Shown: one piece after another, positions 36,931-45,088 of the stretch | Numbering within the stretch: position 1 is the stretch's first letter | Layout of the letters: the number at the start of each line of letters is the position of its first letter | Source: Kitasatospora aureofaciens | Lineage (GTDB): Bacteria > Actinomycetota > Actinomycetes > Streptomycetales > Streptomycetaceae | Length of the DNA: 64,000 nucleotides | Reading direction: 5' to 3' | Assembly (NCBI GenBank): GCA_000720845.1 | Contig: JODU01000012.1 | Coordinates: 62,001-126,000 of the forward strand | Translations under genes and position numbers: made by a program | The notes under the pieces: generated by a model | What the model saw: the letters and a program-made list of their open reading frames with translations, nothing else | The model's database searches: none | Told to the model about the DNA's origin: nothing

Positions 36931-39407
36931 GGGTCGCGCTTGGCACGCTCCGGCTCCGCTGGGTGTCGTTCCTCGGGACGGTCGTCGCGCTCGTCCTCGC
37001 GGTGGCGCAACTGACCGCTCTGGGTGTCGTACTGATGTCAGCGGCACAGCCACCGCAGCGGCCCCCGCACCGGTTCGTCCACGCTCCCGCCGTCGTCCTG
37101 CCCGCCGATCCCCGCTGGGACTCCGCACAGCACGATCTCGGCGTGCGGTCCCCCGCCGCGGCCCGTGGACTGTCCCCGCGGTCGGTGCGGGACGTGTCGG
37201 CGACCGGCACCGCGGTCGTCGACCGGAGCTTCTACGCGCGGCTCGCGAGCGTCGGCGGCACGGAGAAGCAGGTCGGACACCCCTGGCCGGTGGCCGAGTT
37301 CGGCGGGTACGCGCTGCGGGACGGGCGGGAGCCGCGCGCGGGAGGCGAGATCGTCGTCCCGGCCGGCCGGGCGCGCACCGGGGAGACGGTGACCGTGCTG
37401 ACGGCCGCCGACGGCCCGGGACGCTACACCGTCGTCGGCACGGTGGCCCCGGTCGGCTGGGAGGACGCCGTCTTCTTCGGCGCCGAGGAGGCGGAAAGGC
37501 TGTCGCCCCGTGTCGACGCCCTGGTGGCGCTGGGGCCGGTGGAGCGGGTGCGGGCGGTGGTCCCGGACACGGCCGAGGTGCTCACCGGGGCCGACCGGCA
37601 CCGCGCCGACGCGGACGCGGCGATGGACCGGGAGGCCCTGGACAACACCCTCACCCTGCTGCCGGTGATGGCCGCGGTCGCCGGTACCACCGCGGTGTTC
37701 GTGGTGGCCTCCACCTTCGCCTTCGCGGTGGTGCAGCGGCGCCGGGAGATCGCCCTGCTGCGGACGGTCGGCGCCACCGGGCCGCAGGTGCGCCGCATGG
37801 TCCGCGCCGAGGCCCTGCTGGTCGGCGCTCTCGCCTCGGCCGGGGGCGGAGTGCTCGGGCTGCTCGGCACCCGGCCGCTGACGGATCTGCTCGTCGCGAT
37901 GGACGTCGCACCGCCCGGGTTCGCGGTGGAGCTCTCGGCCCGCCCGGAGGTGCTCGCTCCGCTCGGGGCCGCCGTCCTGACCGGGCTGCTCGTGGCCCTC
38001 TGCGGTGCGGTGGCCGCCGCGCGACGGGCCTCGCGCGTACGACCGGTGGAGGCGCTGCGGGAGGGTGCGGCCGAGGACGCGGGGGTGACGCCCGGCCGGG
38101 CCGCCCTCGGGGTCGTCGGACTGGCCGGCGGGGCCGCGGCCGCGTGCTGGATCGGGCTGGTCGCGCCGCGCACGGTCCTCTCCCCCACCGCGTACGTCGT
38201 CTCGCTGCTGGTGCCCGTCGTCGCGGTCGCCGCGCTGGCACCGCTGCTCGTGGGTCCCGTCGTCCGGGTGCTGATGCGGCCACTGCGGCGGTCGCACGGC
38301 CCCGCCGCACTGCTCGTGCGGCAGAGCGCGCTCACCTCGCGCCGGCGTACGGCGGCCACGGCGGCGCCGGTGCTGCTGACGGTCGGGCTGGCGCTGTCCC
38401 TGCTCACGGCCACCGACTCGCTGGGGGCCGCCCGGGACGCGGGGTTCCGGACGGGGGTCGGGGCGCCGTACGCCGTCGTACCGGAGGACGGGACGCCCGG
38501 GTTCAGCCCGCGCGTGGCGGAGCGGGTGGCCCGGGTGGCGGGGGTGCGGGTCGCCGCGCCGGTGCTGACCACCGTCTACTTCCCCGACGGGGACGGGCGG
38601 CTGGAGGAGAACGACGGGCTCGCGCTGAACCCCGAGGCGCTGCGCCGGTCGACCCGCCTGAAGGTCGTGCGCGGCTCGCTGGACGACCTGGACGAAGGAA
38701 GCATGGCCGTCGCCGACCGGTGGGGGATGAAGGTCGGCGACCGGGTCCCTGCGACGCTCGCGGACGGCCGCGGCATCACCCTGCGCGTGGCCGCCACCTA
38801 TGCGGCGCTGCCCGGTGAGGACGTGGCCTACCTTCCCGAACGCTTCGCCGGGACGGGGCTGTTCGCCCGCGACGGCCTGGTCCGCCGGGCCTCCCTCTCC
38901 CTGGCGCCGGGCACGGACCGCCCGGCCGCCCTCGCGCGGGTGCGGGCGGCGCTCGCGGTCAGCGGGGCCCGGCTGACCACCCGGGAGGGGCTGGTCGCCG
39001 CCGAGGCCGCGCAGGCACACCGCCTCACCGAGACCCGGCAGCGGTCCACCGCCGTGATCGTCGTGCTGTTCTGCTTCGTGGCGATCCTGAACACCCTGCT
39101 GATGGCGACCGCGGACCGGCGCCGCGACCTGGCCGTCCTCGGGCTGACCGGGGCCACGCCGCGCCAGGTCCTGCGCTTCTTCGTCGCCGAGGCGCTCCTG
39201 GTCACGGCGGTCGGCGTGACCCTGGCGCTGCTCGCCGCCGGGGTCAACCTGCTCGGTCTCGGCGCCGCCCTGCACCAGCTGTTCGGCACGGCGCCGATCG
39301 TCGTGCCGTGGGCGGCGGCCGGCGCGGTCACGGCCGCCTCGGCGCTGCTGGCGGTGCTCGGCACGGTGGTGCCGGTGGCGTCCGCGCTGCGGCGCCGCGC
39401 CGCCTGA
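36924..39407 (+). CDS. FtsX-type ABC transporter permease
   Basis: The 827-residue membrane protein starts with GTG inside the end of the ATPase gene. It has an N-terminal membrane segment (VSFLGTVVALVLAVAQLTALGVVLM), an extracytoplasmic MacB-like domain, a first FtsX domain with three segments (~240-370; RRREIALLRTVGATGPQVRRMVRAEALL), central segments, a second extracytoplasmic region and a C-terminal FtsX domain (~705-815; DRRRDLAVLGLTGATPRQVLRFFVAEALL). Such exporters move or sense antimicrobial peptides, lipids or lipoproteins. The TetR gene next door suggests induction by a toxic compound; the substrate is unknown. Confidence 0.93.
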   Translation: MLRVALGTLRLRWVSFLGTVVALVLAVAQLTALGVVLMSAAQPPQRPPHRFVHAPAVVLPADPRWDSAQHDLGVRSPAAARGLSPRSVRDVSATGTAVVDRSFYARLASVGGTEKQVGHPWPVAEFGGYALRDGREPRAGGEIVVPAGRARTGETVTVLTAADGPGRYTVVGTVAPVGWEDAVFFGAEEAERLSPRVDALVALGPVERVRAVVPDTAEVLTGADRHRADADAAMDREALDNTLTLLPVMAAVAGTTAVFVVASTFAFAVVQRRREIALLRTVGATGPQVRRMVRAEALLVGALASAGGGVLGLLGTRPLTDLLVAMDVAPPGFAVELSARPEVLAPLGAAVLTGLLVALCGAVAAARRASRVRPVEALREGAAEDAGVTPGRAALGVVGLAGGAAAACWIGLVAPRTVLSPTAYVVSLLVPVVAVAALAPLLVGPVVRVLMRPLRRSHGPAALLVRQSALTSRRRTAATAAPVLLTVGLALSLLTATDSLGAARDAGFRTGVGAPYAVVPEDGTPGFSPRVAERVARVAGVRVAAPVLTTVYFPDGDGRLEENDGLALNPEALRRSTRLKVVRGSLDDLDEGSMAVADRWGMKVGDRVPATLADGRGITLRVAATYAALPGEDVAYLPERFAGTGLFARDGLVRRASLSLAPGTDRPAALARVRAALAVSGARLTTREGLVAAEAAQAHRLTETRQRSTAVIVVLFCFVAILNTLLMATADRRRDLAVLGLTGATPRQVLRFFVAEALLVTAVGVTLALLAAGVNLLGLGAALHQLFGTAPIVVPWAAAGAVTAASALLAVLGTVVPVASALRRRAA

Positions 39408-39408
39408 G

Positions 39409-39436
39409 CCGGCGACCGGGTGCGCGGGCTCGCCGG
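39409..39436. terminator. hairpin after the FtsX permease gene
   Basis: CCGGCGA (39409-39415) and TCGCCGG (39430-39436) form a 7-base stem right after the stop, facing the convergent MFS gene. Confidence 0.45.
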
Positions 39437-39454
39437 GCATCCCCGTCACCGGCG

Positions 39455-40681
39455 TCAGCGGCGTACCGCCTCCACCGTCTCCGGCACGTGCCCCGCGACC
39501 ACGCGCTCGCGGCCGGCGACCGGGGCGGTGGCGGCGTGCCGCCGGTCCACCGCCCACGCCGTGCCCGCGACCGCGAGGCCGAGGACCGCCAGGGCGGCGC
39601 CCGCCGTCGCCGGGGAGGTGACCCCGAATCCGGCGGCCAGGGCGAGGCCGCCGATCCAGGCGCCACCCGCGTTGGCGAGGTTGAAGGCGGCCTGGTTGGC
39701 GGAGGAGGCCAGGGAAGGGGCGGCCGCGGCCTTCTCCATGACCATGAGCTGGAGGGGCGAGCCGGTGACGAAGGCGGCCATGCCGAGCAGGGCCACCGAC
39801 AAGGCCGCCGTGACCGGCGTACGCATGAGGAGGGGGAACAGCGCCAGGACCACGACCAGGGAGGCCAGGCCGCCGAAGAGGGTGCCGCGCAGGGAGTGGT
39901 CGGCCAGGCGGCCGCCCAGCAGGTTGCCCGCGGTGGCGCCGACACCGAAAAGGGCGAGGAGCAGCGTCACGCTGGTCTCGGCGAATCCGGCGGCGTCGGT
40001 GAGCATCGGCGTGACGTAGCTGTACGCCGCGAAGAGCGCGCCGAAGCCGGCGACCGTCGTGCCCAGCGCCAGCCAGACGGGCAGCGAGCGCAGGGCGGCC
40101 AGTTCGCCGCGCAGGCCCGTGGAGGGCGCGGGGGCGCTGTCGCGCGGGATCAGGAGGGCCAGCGCCGCCATCGCCGCCACGCCGATCGCGCTCACGCCGA
40201 GGAAGGTGGCCCGCCAGCCGAGCTGCTGGCCCATGGCGGTGGCGGCCGGGACGCCGACGATGTTGGCGACGGTGAGGCCGAGGAACATCAGGGAGACGGA
40301 GCGGGCCTTGCGTTCCGGCGCGACCATGCCGGTGGCGACGACCGCGCCGACGCCGAAGAAGGCGCCGTGCGGCAGGCCGCTGACGAAGCGGGCGGCCAGC
40401 AGGGAGATCTCCCCGGGCGCGACGGCCGACAGGGCGTTGCCGACCACGAAGAGCGCCATGAGGGCGATCAGGACGGCGCGGCGGGACATCCGGGTCGTCG
40501 CCGCGGCGAGCAGCGGGGCGCCGATGACGACGCCGAGCGCGTAGGCGGAGACGAGGTGGCCGGCGGTCGGGATGGAAATGTCCAGGTCGTCCGCGACGTC
40601 GGGCAGCAGGCCCATCATCACGAACTCGGTGGTACCGATGCCGAAGGCGCCCACGGCAAGGGCGAGCAGGGCCAGGGGCAT
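39455..40681 (-). CDS. MFS efflux transporter (AraJ/drug-proton antiporter type)
   Basis: The 408-residue protein starts MPLALLALAVGAFGIGTTEFVMMGLLPDVA, the characteristic opening of the AraJ/YdhP class of the major facilitator superfamily, and has twelve hydrophobic segments. The loop 2-3 motif is weak (ATTRMSRRAVLI), and the motif after segment 4-5 is PHGAFFGVGAVVATGMV. It probably exports sugars or drugs by proton antiport. A TGTTCC-N5-GGAACA palindrome lies 66 bases upstream and may be an operator. The C-terminus is extended and basic. Confidence 0.9.
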   Translation of the reverse strand: MPLALLALAVGAFGIGTTEFVMMGLLPDVADDLDISIPTAGHLVSAYALGVVIGAPLLAAATTRMSRRAVLIALMALFVVGNALSAVAPGEISLLAARFVSGLPHGAFFGVGAVVATGMVAPERKARSVSLMFLGLTVANIVGVPAATAMGQQLGWRATFLGVSAIGVAAMAALALLIPRDSAPAPSTGLRGELAALRSLPVWLALGTTVAGFGALFAAYSYVTPMLTDAAGFAETSVTLLLALFGVGATAGNLLGGRLADHSLRGTLFGGLASLVVVLALFPLLMRTPVTAALSVALLGMAAFVTGSPLQLMVMEKAAAAPSLASSANQAAFNLANAGGAWIGGLALAAGFGVTSPATAGAALAVLGLAVAGTAWAVDRRHAATAPVAGRERVVAGHVPETVEAVRR

Positions 40682-40746
40682 GAAGGATCTCGCCTTTCGA
40701 GAGCGGAGTGCGTACGGGAGGGACGGGGCACAGGGGGACGACTGTA

Positions 40747-40763
40747 TGTTCCCGTACGGAACA
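40747..40763. promoter_or_regulatory. candidate operator upstream of the MFS gene
   Basis: TGTTCC and GGAACA, exact 6-base arms around CGTAC. On the minus strand it directly precedes a -10-like CATACA element. Confidence 0.45.
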
Positions 40764-40797
40764 AAGACTCTCAGGGCGGGTATTCCGCGGACGAATT

Positions 40798-41850
40798 CTA
40801 GGAAGCCGTTGTGTCGACCTTCACACGCGCGGCGATCGGCAGATGGTCGCTGCCGGTCGCCGGGAGGGTCCAGCTGGTCATGGGCTCCACGCCGGTGACC
40901 AGGATCTGGTCGATGCGGGCCATCGGGAAGGACGCCGGCCAGCTGAAGCCGAAGCCGTCGCCCACGGCACCCTGCGGGGAGCGCAGCTGGGAGGTGATCG
41001 CGGTGAGCGAGCGGTCGTTCATGGTGCCGTTGAGGTCGCCGAGGAGGATCTTGCGGGGCAGCTTCTCGTGGCGGATGGCCTCGCCGAGGGCGTCGGCGCT
41101 CTTGTCCCGCTGCCGGGCGGTGAACCCGGCCTCCAGCTTCACCCGTACGGAGGGCAGATGGGCGACGTACACCGCGATCGGGCCGGACGGGGTGGCGACG
41201 GTGGCGCGCATCGCGCGCTTCCAGCCCAGCTCGATGTCGACCGGCTTCACGTCGCTGACCGGGTACTTGCTCCACAGCCCGACGGTGCCGACGACCGCGT
41301 GATGCGGGTACTTCGCCGCCAGCGCCTTCTCGTACGTCGGGACGGCGGACGCCTTCAGTTCCTCCAGGGCCATCACGTCCGCGCCGGCGGCGGCGACGGC
41401 ACGGGCGGTGCCCGCCGGGTCGGCGTTGTCGGCGTTGACGTTGTGCGTGGCCACGGTGAGGTCGCCGCCCGAGCCGGTCTTGTCGAAGAGCAGGCCGCCG
41501 AAGAGGTTGAGCCACACGCTCACCGGCACCACCAGCGCGATCAGCGCCGTCGCCGACTTGCGGACCAGGGCGATCACCAGCAGGACCGGGATCAGCAGGC
41601 CGAACCACGGCAGGAAGGTCTCGGTGAGGCTGCCGAGGTTGCCGATGGCGTTCGGGATGCGCGAGTGGGCCGCCATGACCGCCGACAGGAGGAGCGCGAC
41701 CACGGCCGTGACCAGGCCCCGGCGCCAGATCCGCCGGTCGCCGCGCCAGCCGCTGACCGCCCGGTCGAACAGGCGCCGAATCCGGGTCTCCCGGCGCTCG
41801 GGGTCCGAGCCGCCGCTGTCCGTCTCCGTCATGTACGCCTGCTGCGCCAT
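40798..41850 (-). CDS. membrane-anchored endonuclease/exonuclease/phosphatase family protein
   Basis: The 350-residue protein starts MAQQAYMTETDSGG. After a basic region come three hydrophobic segments (LVTAVVALLLSAVMAAH; FLPWFGLLIPVLLVIALV; TALIALVVPVSVWLNLFGG). The C-terminal two thirds is an EEP domain: VATHNVNADNAD, MALEELK, VAHLPS, the LLGDLNGTMND motif with catalytic Asp and Asn, and the terminal GSDHLPI with catalytic Asp-His. The active-site residues are intact. Location outside the membrane is likely, so phosphodiester cleavage of lipids or extracellular nucleic acid is plausible. The substrate is unknown. Confidence 0.9.
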   Translation of the reverse strand: MAQQAYMTETDSGGSDPERRETRIRRLFDRAVSGWRGDRRIWRRGLVTAVVALLLSAVMAAHSRIPNAIGNLGSLTETFLPWFGLLIPVLLVIALVRKSATALIALVVPVSVWLNLFGGLLFDKTGSGGDLTVATHNVNADNADPAGTARAVAAAGADVMALEELKASAVPTYEKALAAKYPHHAVVGTVGLWSKYPVSDVKPVDIELGWKRAMRATVATPSGPIAVYVAHLPSVRVKLEAGFTARQRDKSADALGEAIRHEKLPRKILLGDLNGTMNDRSLTAITSQLRSPQGAVGDGFGFSWPASFPMARIDQILVTGVEPMTSWTLPATGSDHLPIAARVKVDTTAS

Positions 41851-42170
41851 ACCGTTGCCTCACTGCCTGCTGTGCACACCGTCGCCCCCTGTGACTCAGC
41901 ACCATAGGGGATGATCGGCTCCGATCCCGCCGTCCCTCGACGGCCGTACGGGCACGAGGACGTACGGGCCGTCCCGCGGAGTTCCGCACCGCGCCCGGAC
42001 GGGCGGCTCTGTGACAGAACGGGCACATTTGACCCCATGAGCCACACCCTGCCCCGTCCCCGGGAGCGTGACGGGGGTCCCCTAGCCGTCGGGCCGCCAC
42101 AGGTGCCACCATGGAAGGGATCCGGGGACGCCGTCAGGGCGCCTCGAGATGACATGAAGGAGCCGTTGCC

Positions 42171-43046
42171 ATGACGCAGCTTTCGGCTGCCCAGACGCCG
42201 CAGCGCACCCCCGCCGACGGGAGCAGGGCGCTGTACGGGGGCAAGATCAACCGCCGTATCACCGTCCGGGACATCACCGCCGCCAAGGAGCGCGGGGAGA
42301 AGTGGCCCATGCTCACCGCGTACGACGCGATGACCGCGTCCGTCTTCGACGAGTCCGGCATCCCGGTGATGCTGGTCGGCGACTCCGCGGGCAACTGCCA
42401 CCTCGGCTACGAGACCACCGTCCCCGTCACGCTGGACGAGATGACGATGCTCTCGGCCGCCGTCGTACGGGGCACCAGCCGCGCCCTGATCGTGGGCGAC
42501 CTGCCCTTCGGTTCCTACCAGGAGGGACCGGTGCAGGCGCTGCGCTCGGCGACCCGGTTGGTCAAGGAGGCCGGGGTCGGGGCGGTCAAGCTGGAGGGCG
42601 GCGAGCGCTCGCACCGGCAGATCGAGCTGCTGGTGGAGTCCGGCATCCCGGTGATGGCGCACATCGGCCTCACCCCGCAGTCCGTCAACTCCATGGGCTA
42701 CCGGGTGCAGGGCCGCGGCGAGGAGGCGGCCCAGCAGCTGCTGCGCGACGCCAAGGCGGTGCAGGACGCCGGCGCCTTCGCGGTCGTCCTGGAGCTGGTG
42801 CCGGCCGAGCTGGCCGCCGAGGTGACGCGGACGCTGCACATCCCGACGGTCGGGATCGGCGCGGGTCCGGACACCGACGCCCAGGTGCTGGTGTGGACCG
42901 ACATGCTCGGGCTGACCGGCGGCCGGGTGCCGAAGTTCGTCAAGCAGTACGCCGACCTGCGCAAGGTCATGGGCGACGCGGCGAAGGCGTACGCCGAGGA
43001 CGTCGTCGGCGGCACGTTCCCCGAGGACGAGCACTCCGTCCACTAG
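42171..43046 (+). CDS. panB: 3-methyl-2-oxobutanoate hydroxymethyltransferase
   Basis: The 291-residue enzyme adds the hydroxymethyl group from methylene-tetrahydrofolate to ketoisovalerate, the first committed step to pantothenate and CoA. The start ATG follows AAGGAG. Family motifs are complete: the Mg-binding VGDSAG with Asp, EMTMLSAAVVRG, LPFGSYQ, VKLEGG, HIGLTPQSVN, and the catalytic Glu in VLELVPAELA followed by TVGIGAG. The N-terminal ~25 residues are a non-conserved extension. It is monocistronic with a strong terminator. Confidence 0.96.
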   Translation: MTQLSAAQTPQRTPADGSRALYGGKINRRITVRDITAAKERGEKWPMLTAYDAMTASVFDESGIPVMLVGDSAGNCHLGYETTVPVTLDEMTMLSAAVVRGTSRALIVGDLPFGSYQEGPVQALRSATRLVKEAGVGAVKLEGGERSHRQIELLVESGIPVMAHIGLTPQSVNSMGYRVQGRGEEAAQQLLRDAKAVQDAGAFAVVLELVPAELAAEVTRTLHIPTVGIGAGPDTDAQVLVWTDMLGLTGGRVPKFVKQYADLRKVMGDAAKAYAEDVVGGTFPEDEHSVH

Positions 43047-43087
43047 CCGCTGGCCCCGTCCACCAGCAGACCATCGCGGTACGACCA

Positions 43088-43123
43088 CCGGCCCCGCCGA
43101 TCTTCCCCCGTCGGCGGGGCCGG
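43088..43123 (+). terminator. panB terminator
   Basis: Perfect 13-base arms (43088-43100 and 43111-43123) with a 10-base loop, 42 bases after the panB stop. Confidence 0.75.
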
Positions 43124-43141
43124 CTGGTTCCCCGCGCGTGA

Positions 43142-43215
43142 TGTCGGTGCCATGTCGGCGGGGCCGGGCGGCTGTCGGTGGGATGTCGGCGGTTTGTCGG
43201 TGGGGCCTGCCATCG
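43142..43215 (+). promoter_or_regulatory. SARP-like direct repeats and promoter of the ABC exporter
   Basis: TGTCGGT/C occurs five times, at 43142, 43153, 43173, 43184 and 43195. Spacing is 11, 20, 11 and 11 bases, and the seventh base alternates T,C,T,C,T. Eight bases after the last repeat is a -10-like CATCGT (43211), and the ATG at 43224 would be at the transcript start. This is the geometry known for SARP activators, which bind heptamers at 11-bp steps upstream of the -10. Confidence 0.65.
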
Positions 43216-43223
43216 TCTGGGGC

Positions 43224-44255
43224 ATGAAGCGAATCGACGACATCCCCCGGGCCGCGGACAGCGCGGTCACCGTGCGGGGGCTGGTCAAGCACTACGGCGA
43301 GACCAAGGCGCTGGACGGCGTCGACCTGGACGTGCGCGAGGGCACCGTGATGGGCGTGCTCGGGCCGAACGGCGCCGGCAAGACCACCCTCGTACGCATC
43401 CTGTCCACCCTCATCACCCCCGACTCCGGCCAGGCGCGCGTCGCCGGGTACGACGTCGTACGGCAGCCGCGGCAGCTGCGCCGCGTCATAGGGCTGACCG
43501 GGCAGTACGCCTCCGTGGACGAGAAGCTCCCCGGCTGGGAGAACCTCTACATGATCGGCCGGCTGCTCGACCTGTCCCGCCGGGACGCGCGCGGCCGCGC
43601 CGACGAGCTGCTGGAGCGGTTCTCGCTCACCGAGGCCGGCAAGCGGCCCGCGTCCACCTACTCCGGTGGCATGCGGCGCCGCCTCGACCTGGCCGCCTCC
43701 ATGATCGGGCACCCGGCCGTGCTGTTCCTGGACGAGCCCACCACCGGCCTCGACCCGCGCACCCGCAACGAGGTGTGGGACGAGGTCAAGCGCATGGTCG
43801 GCGACGGCGTCACCGTGCTGCTCACCACCCAGTACATGGAGGAGGCGGAGCAGCTGGCCTCCGAGCTGACCGTCGTGGACCGCGGCAAGGTCATCGCGAA
43901 CGGCGGCATCGAGGAGCTGAAGGCCAAGGTCGGCGGCCGCACCCTGCGGGTCCGCCCGGCCGACCCGCTGCAACTGCGCCCGCTCGCCGCCCACCTGGAC
44001 GAGCTGGGCATCACCGGGCTCGCCAGTTCCACGGTGGACACCCAGCGCGGTGCCGTCCTGGTGCCGATCCTCAGCGACGAGCAGCTGACGGCGGTGGTCG
44101 GCGCGGTCACCGCGCGCGGCATCACCGTCTCCGCCGTCACCACCGAACTCCCCAGTCTGGACGAGGTCTTCCTGTCCCTCACCGGCCACCGCGCCAGTGC
44201 CCCGCAGGACCCCGCTCCCGCCACCGACGACACACGCGAGGAGGTCGCCGTATGA
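43224..44255 (+). CDS. ABC transporter ATP-binding protein, DrrA-type
   Basis: ATG 43224 gives 343 residues and probably a leaderless mRNA, since no ribosome binding site is present. Motifs: Walker A GPNGAGKTT, the ITPDSGQARVAGYDVVRQP region typical of DrrA, signature YSGGMRRRLDLAASM, Walker B VLFLDEPTTGLDPRTRN and switch residues LLTTQYMEEAEQLA. The C-terminal ~90 residues form the DrrA-specific domain (SLDEVFLSLTGH). Such ATPases power export of drugs or lipids with an ABC-2 permease. It overlaps that permease gene by four bases (ATGA). Confidence 0.95.
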   Translation: MKRIDDIPRAADSAVTVRGLVKHYGETKALDGVDLDVREGTVMGVLGPNGAGKTTLVRILSTLITPDSGQARVAGYDVVRQPRQLRRVIGLTGQYASVDEKLPGWENLYMIGRLLDLSRRDARGRADELLERFSLTEAGKRPASTYSGGMRRRLDLAASMIGHPAVLFLDEPTTGLDPRTRNEVWDEVKRMVGDGVTVLLTTQYMEEAEQLASELTVVDRGKVIANGGIEELKAKVGGRTLRVRPADPLQLRPLAAHLDELGITGLASSTVDTQRGAVLVPILSDEQLTAVVGAVTARGITVSAVTTELPSLDEVFLSLTGHRASAPQDPAPATDDTREEVAV

Positions 44256-45076
44256 GCGCCGCCACGTACTCCCCCGACACCCGCGTCACCCCGGACGCGC
44301 GGATCACCCCGCGCGCCCACCTCCGGCACACCGGCGCGCTCGTCCGCCGCAACCTGCTGTGGATCCGGCAGGACCCGGAGTCGATGTTCGACGCCATCCT
44401 CTTCCCGATCGTCTTCACGCTGCTGTTCGTGTACGTGTTCGGCGGCTCCATCGGGCAGTCCCTGGGCGGCGGTCAGCAGGCGTACGTGCAGTACGTCATC
44501 CCCGGCCTGATGGCCATGATGGGCATGAACATGGCCCAGGGGGTCGGGACCGGCTTCAACCAGGACTTCAACTCCGGTGTCATGGACCGCTTCCGGTCGC
44601 TGCCGATCGGCCGCGGCTCGGTGCTGTTCGCGAAGATCGCGGTGGAGTTGCTGCGGATGCTGTTCGCGACCGCGGTGCTGATGGTCGTGGCCGTCCTGGT
44701 CGGTTTCGACATCACCGACTGGGCGGGGCTCCTGGCCTCGGTGGGGCTGTCCGCGGTGTTCGGGTCGGCGCTGATGTGGGTGTTCCTGACCCTCGGCGTG
44801 ATCATGAAGAACGCGCAGTCCGTGCAAGCGATGGGGTTCCTGGTGCTGATGCCGCTGCAGTTCGGCTCGTCGATCTTCGCGCCGACCGAGTCGATGCCGG
44901 GATGGCTGCGGTCGTTCACGGACTACAACCCGCTGTCCTCGCTGGCGGACACCGCACGCGGCCTGATGGTCGGCGGTCCCATCGCGCACGACCTGTGGGT
45001 GACGCTGGCCTGGTCCGCCGTGCTGACGGCGGTGATGGCGCCGATCGCCGTCCACAAGTTCCGCACGAAGAGCTGA
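44252..45076 (+). CDS. ABC-2 type transporter permease, DrrB-type
   Basis: The 274-residue protein has a hydrophilic N-terminus, then six membrane segments starting DAILFPIVFTLLFVYVFGGSIG. Family features include YVQYVIPGLMAMMGMNMAQGVGTGFNQDF and MDRFRSLPIGRGSVLFAKI, and the segment near the end DYNPLSSLADTARGLMVG. It is translationally coupled to the DrrA-type ATPase and forms with it an exporter for a hydrophobic compound, unknown here. The SARP gene next door is convergent. Confidence 0.94.
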   Translation: MSAATYSPDTRVTPDARITPRAHLRHTGALVRRNLLWIRQDPESMFDAILFPIVFTLLFVYVFGGSIGQSLGGGQQAYVQYVIPGLMAMMGMNMAQGVGTGFNQDFNSGVMDRFRSLPIGRGSVLFAKIAVELLRMLFATAVLMVVAVLVGFDITDWAGLLASVGLSAVFGSALMWVFLTLGVIMKNAQSVQAMGFLVLMPLQFGSSIFAPTESMPGWLRSFTDYNPLSSLADTARGLMVGGPIAHDLWVTLAWSAVLTAVMAPIAVHKFRTKS

Positions 45077-45088
45077 ACCGCGTACGCG

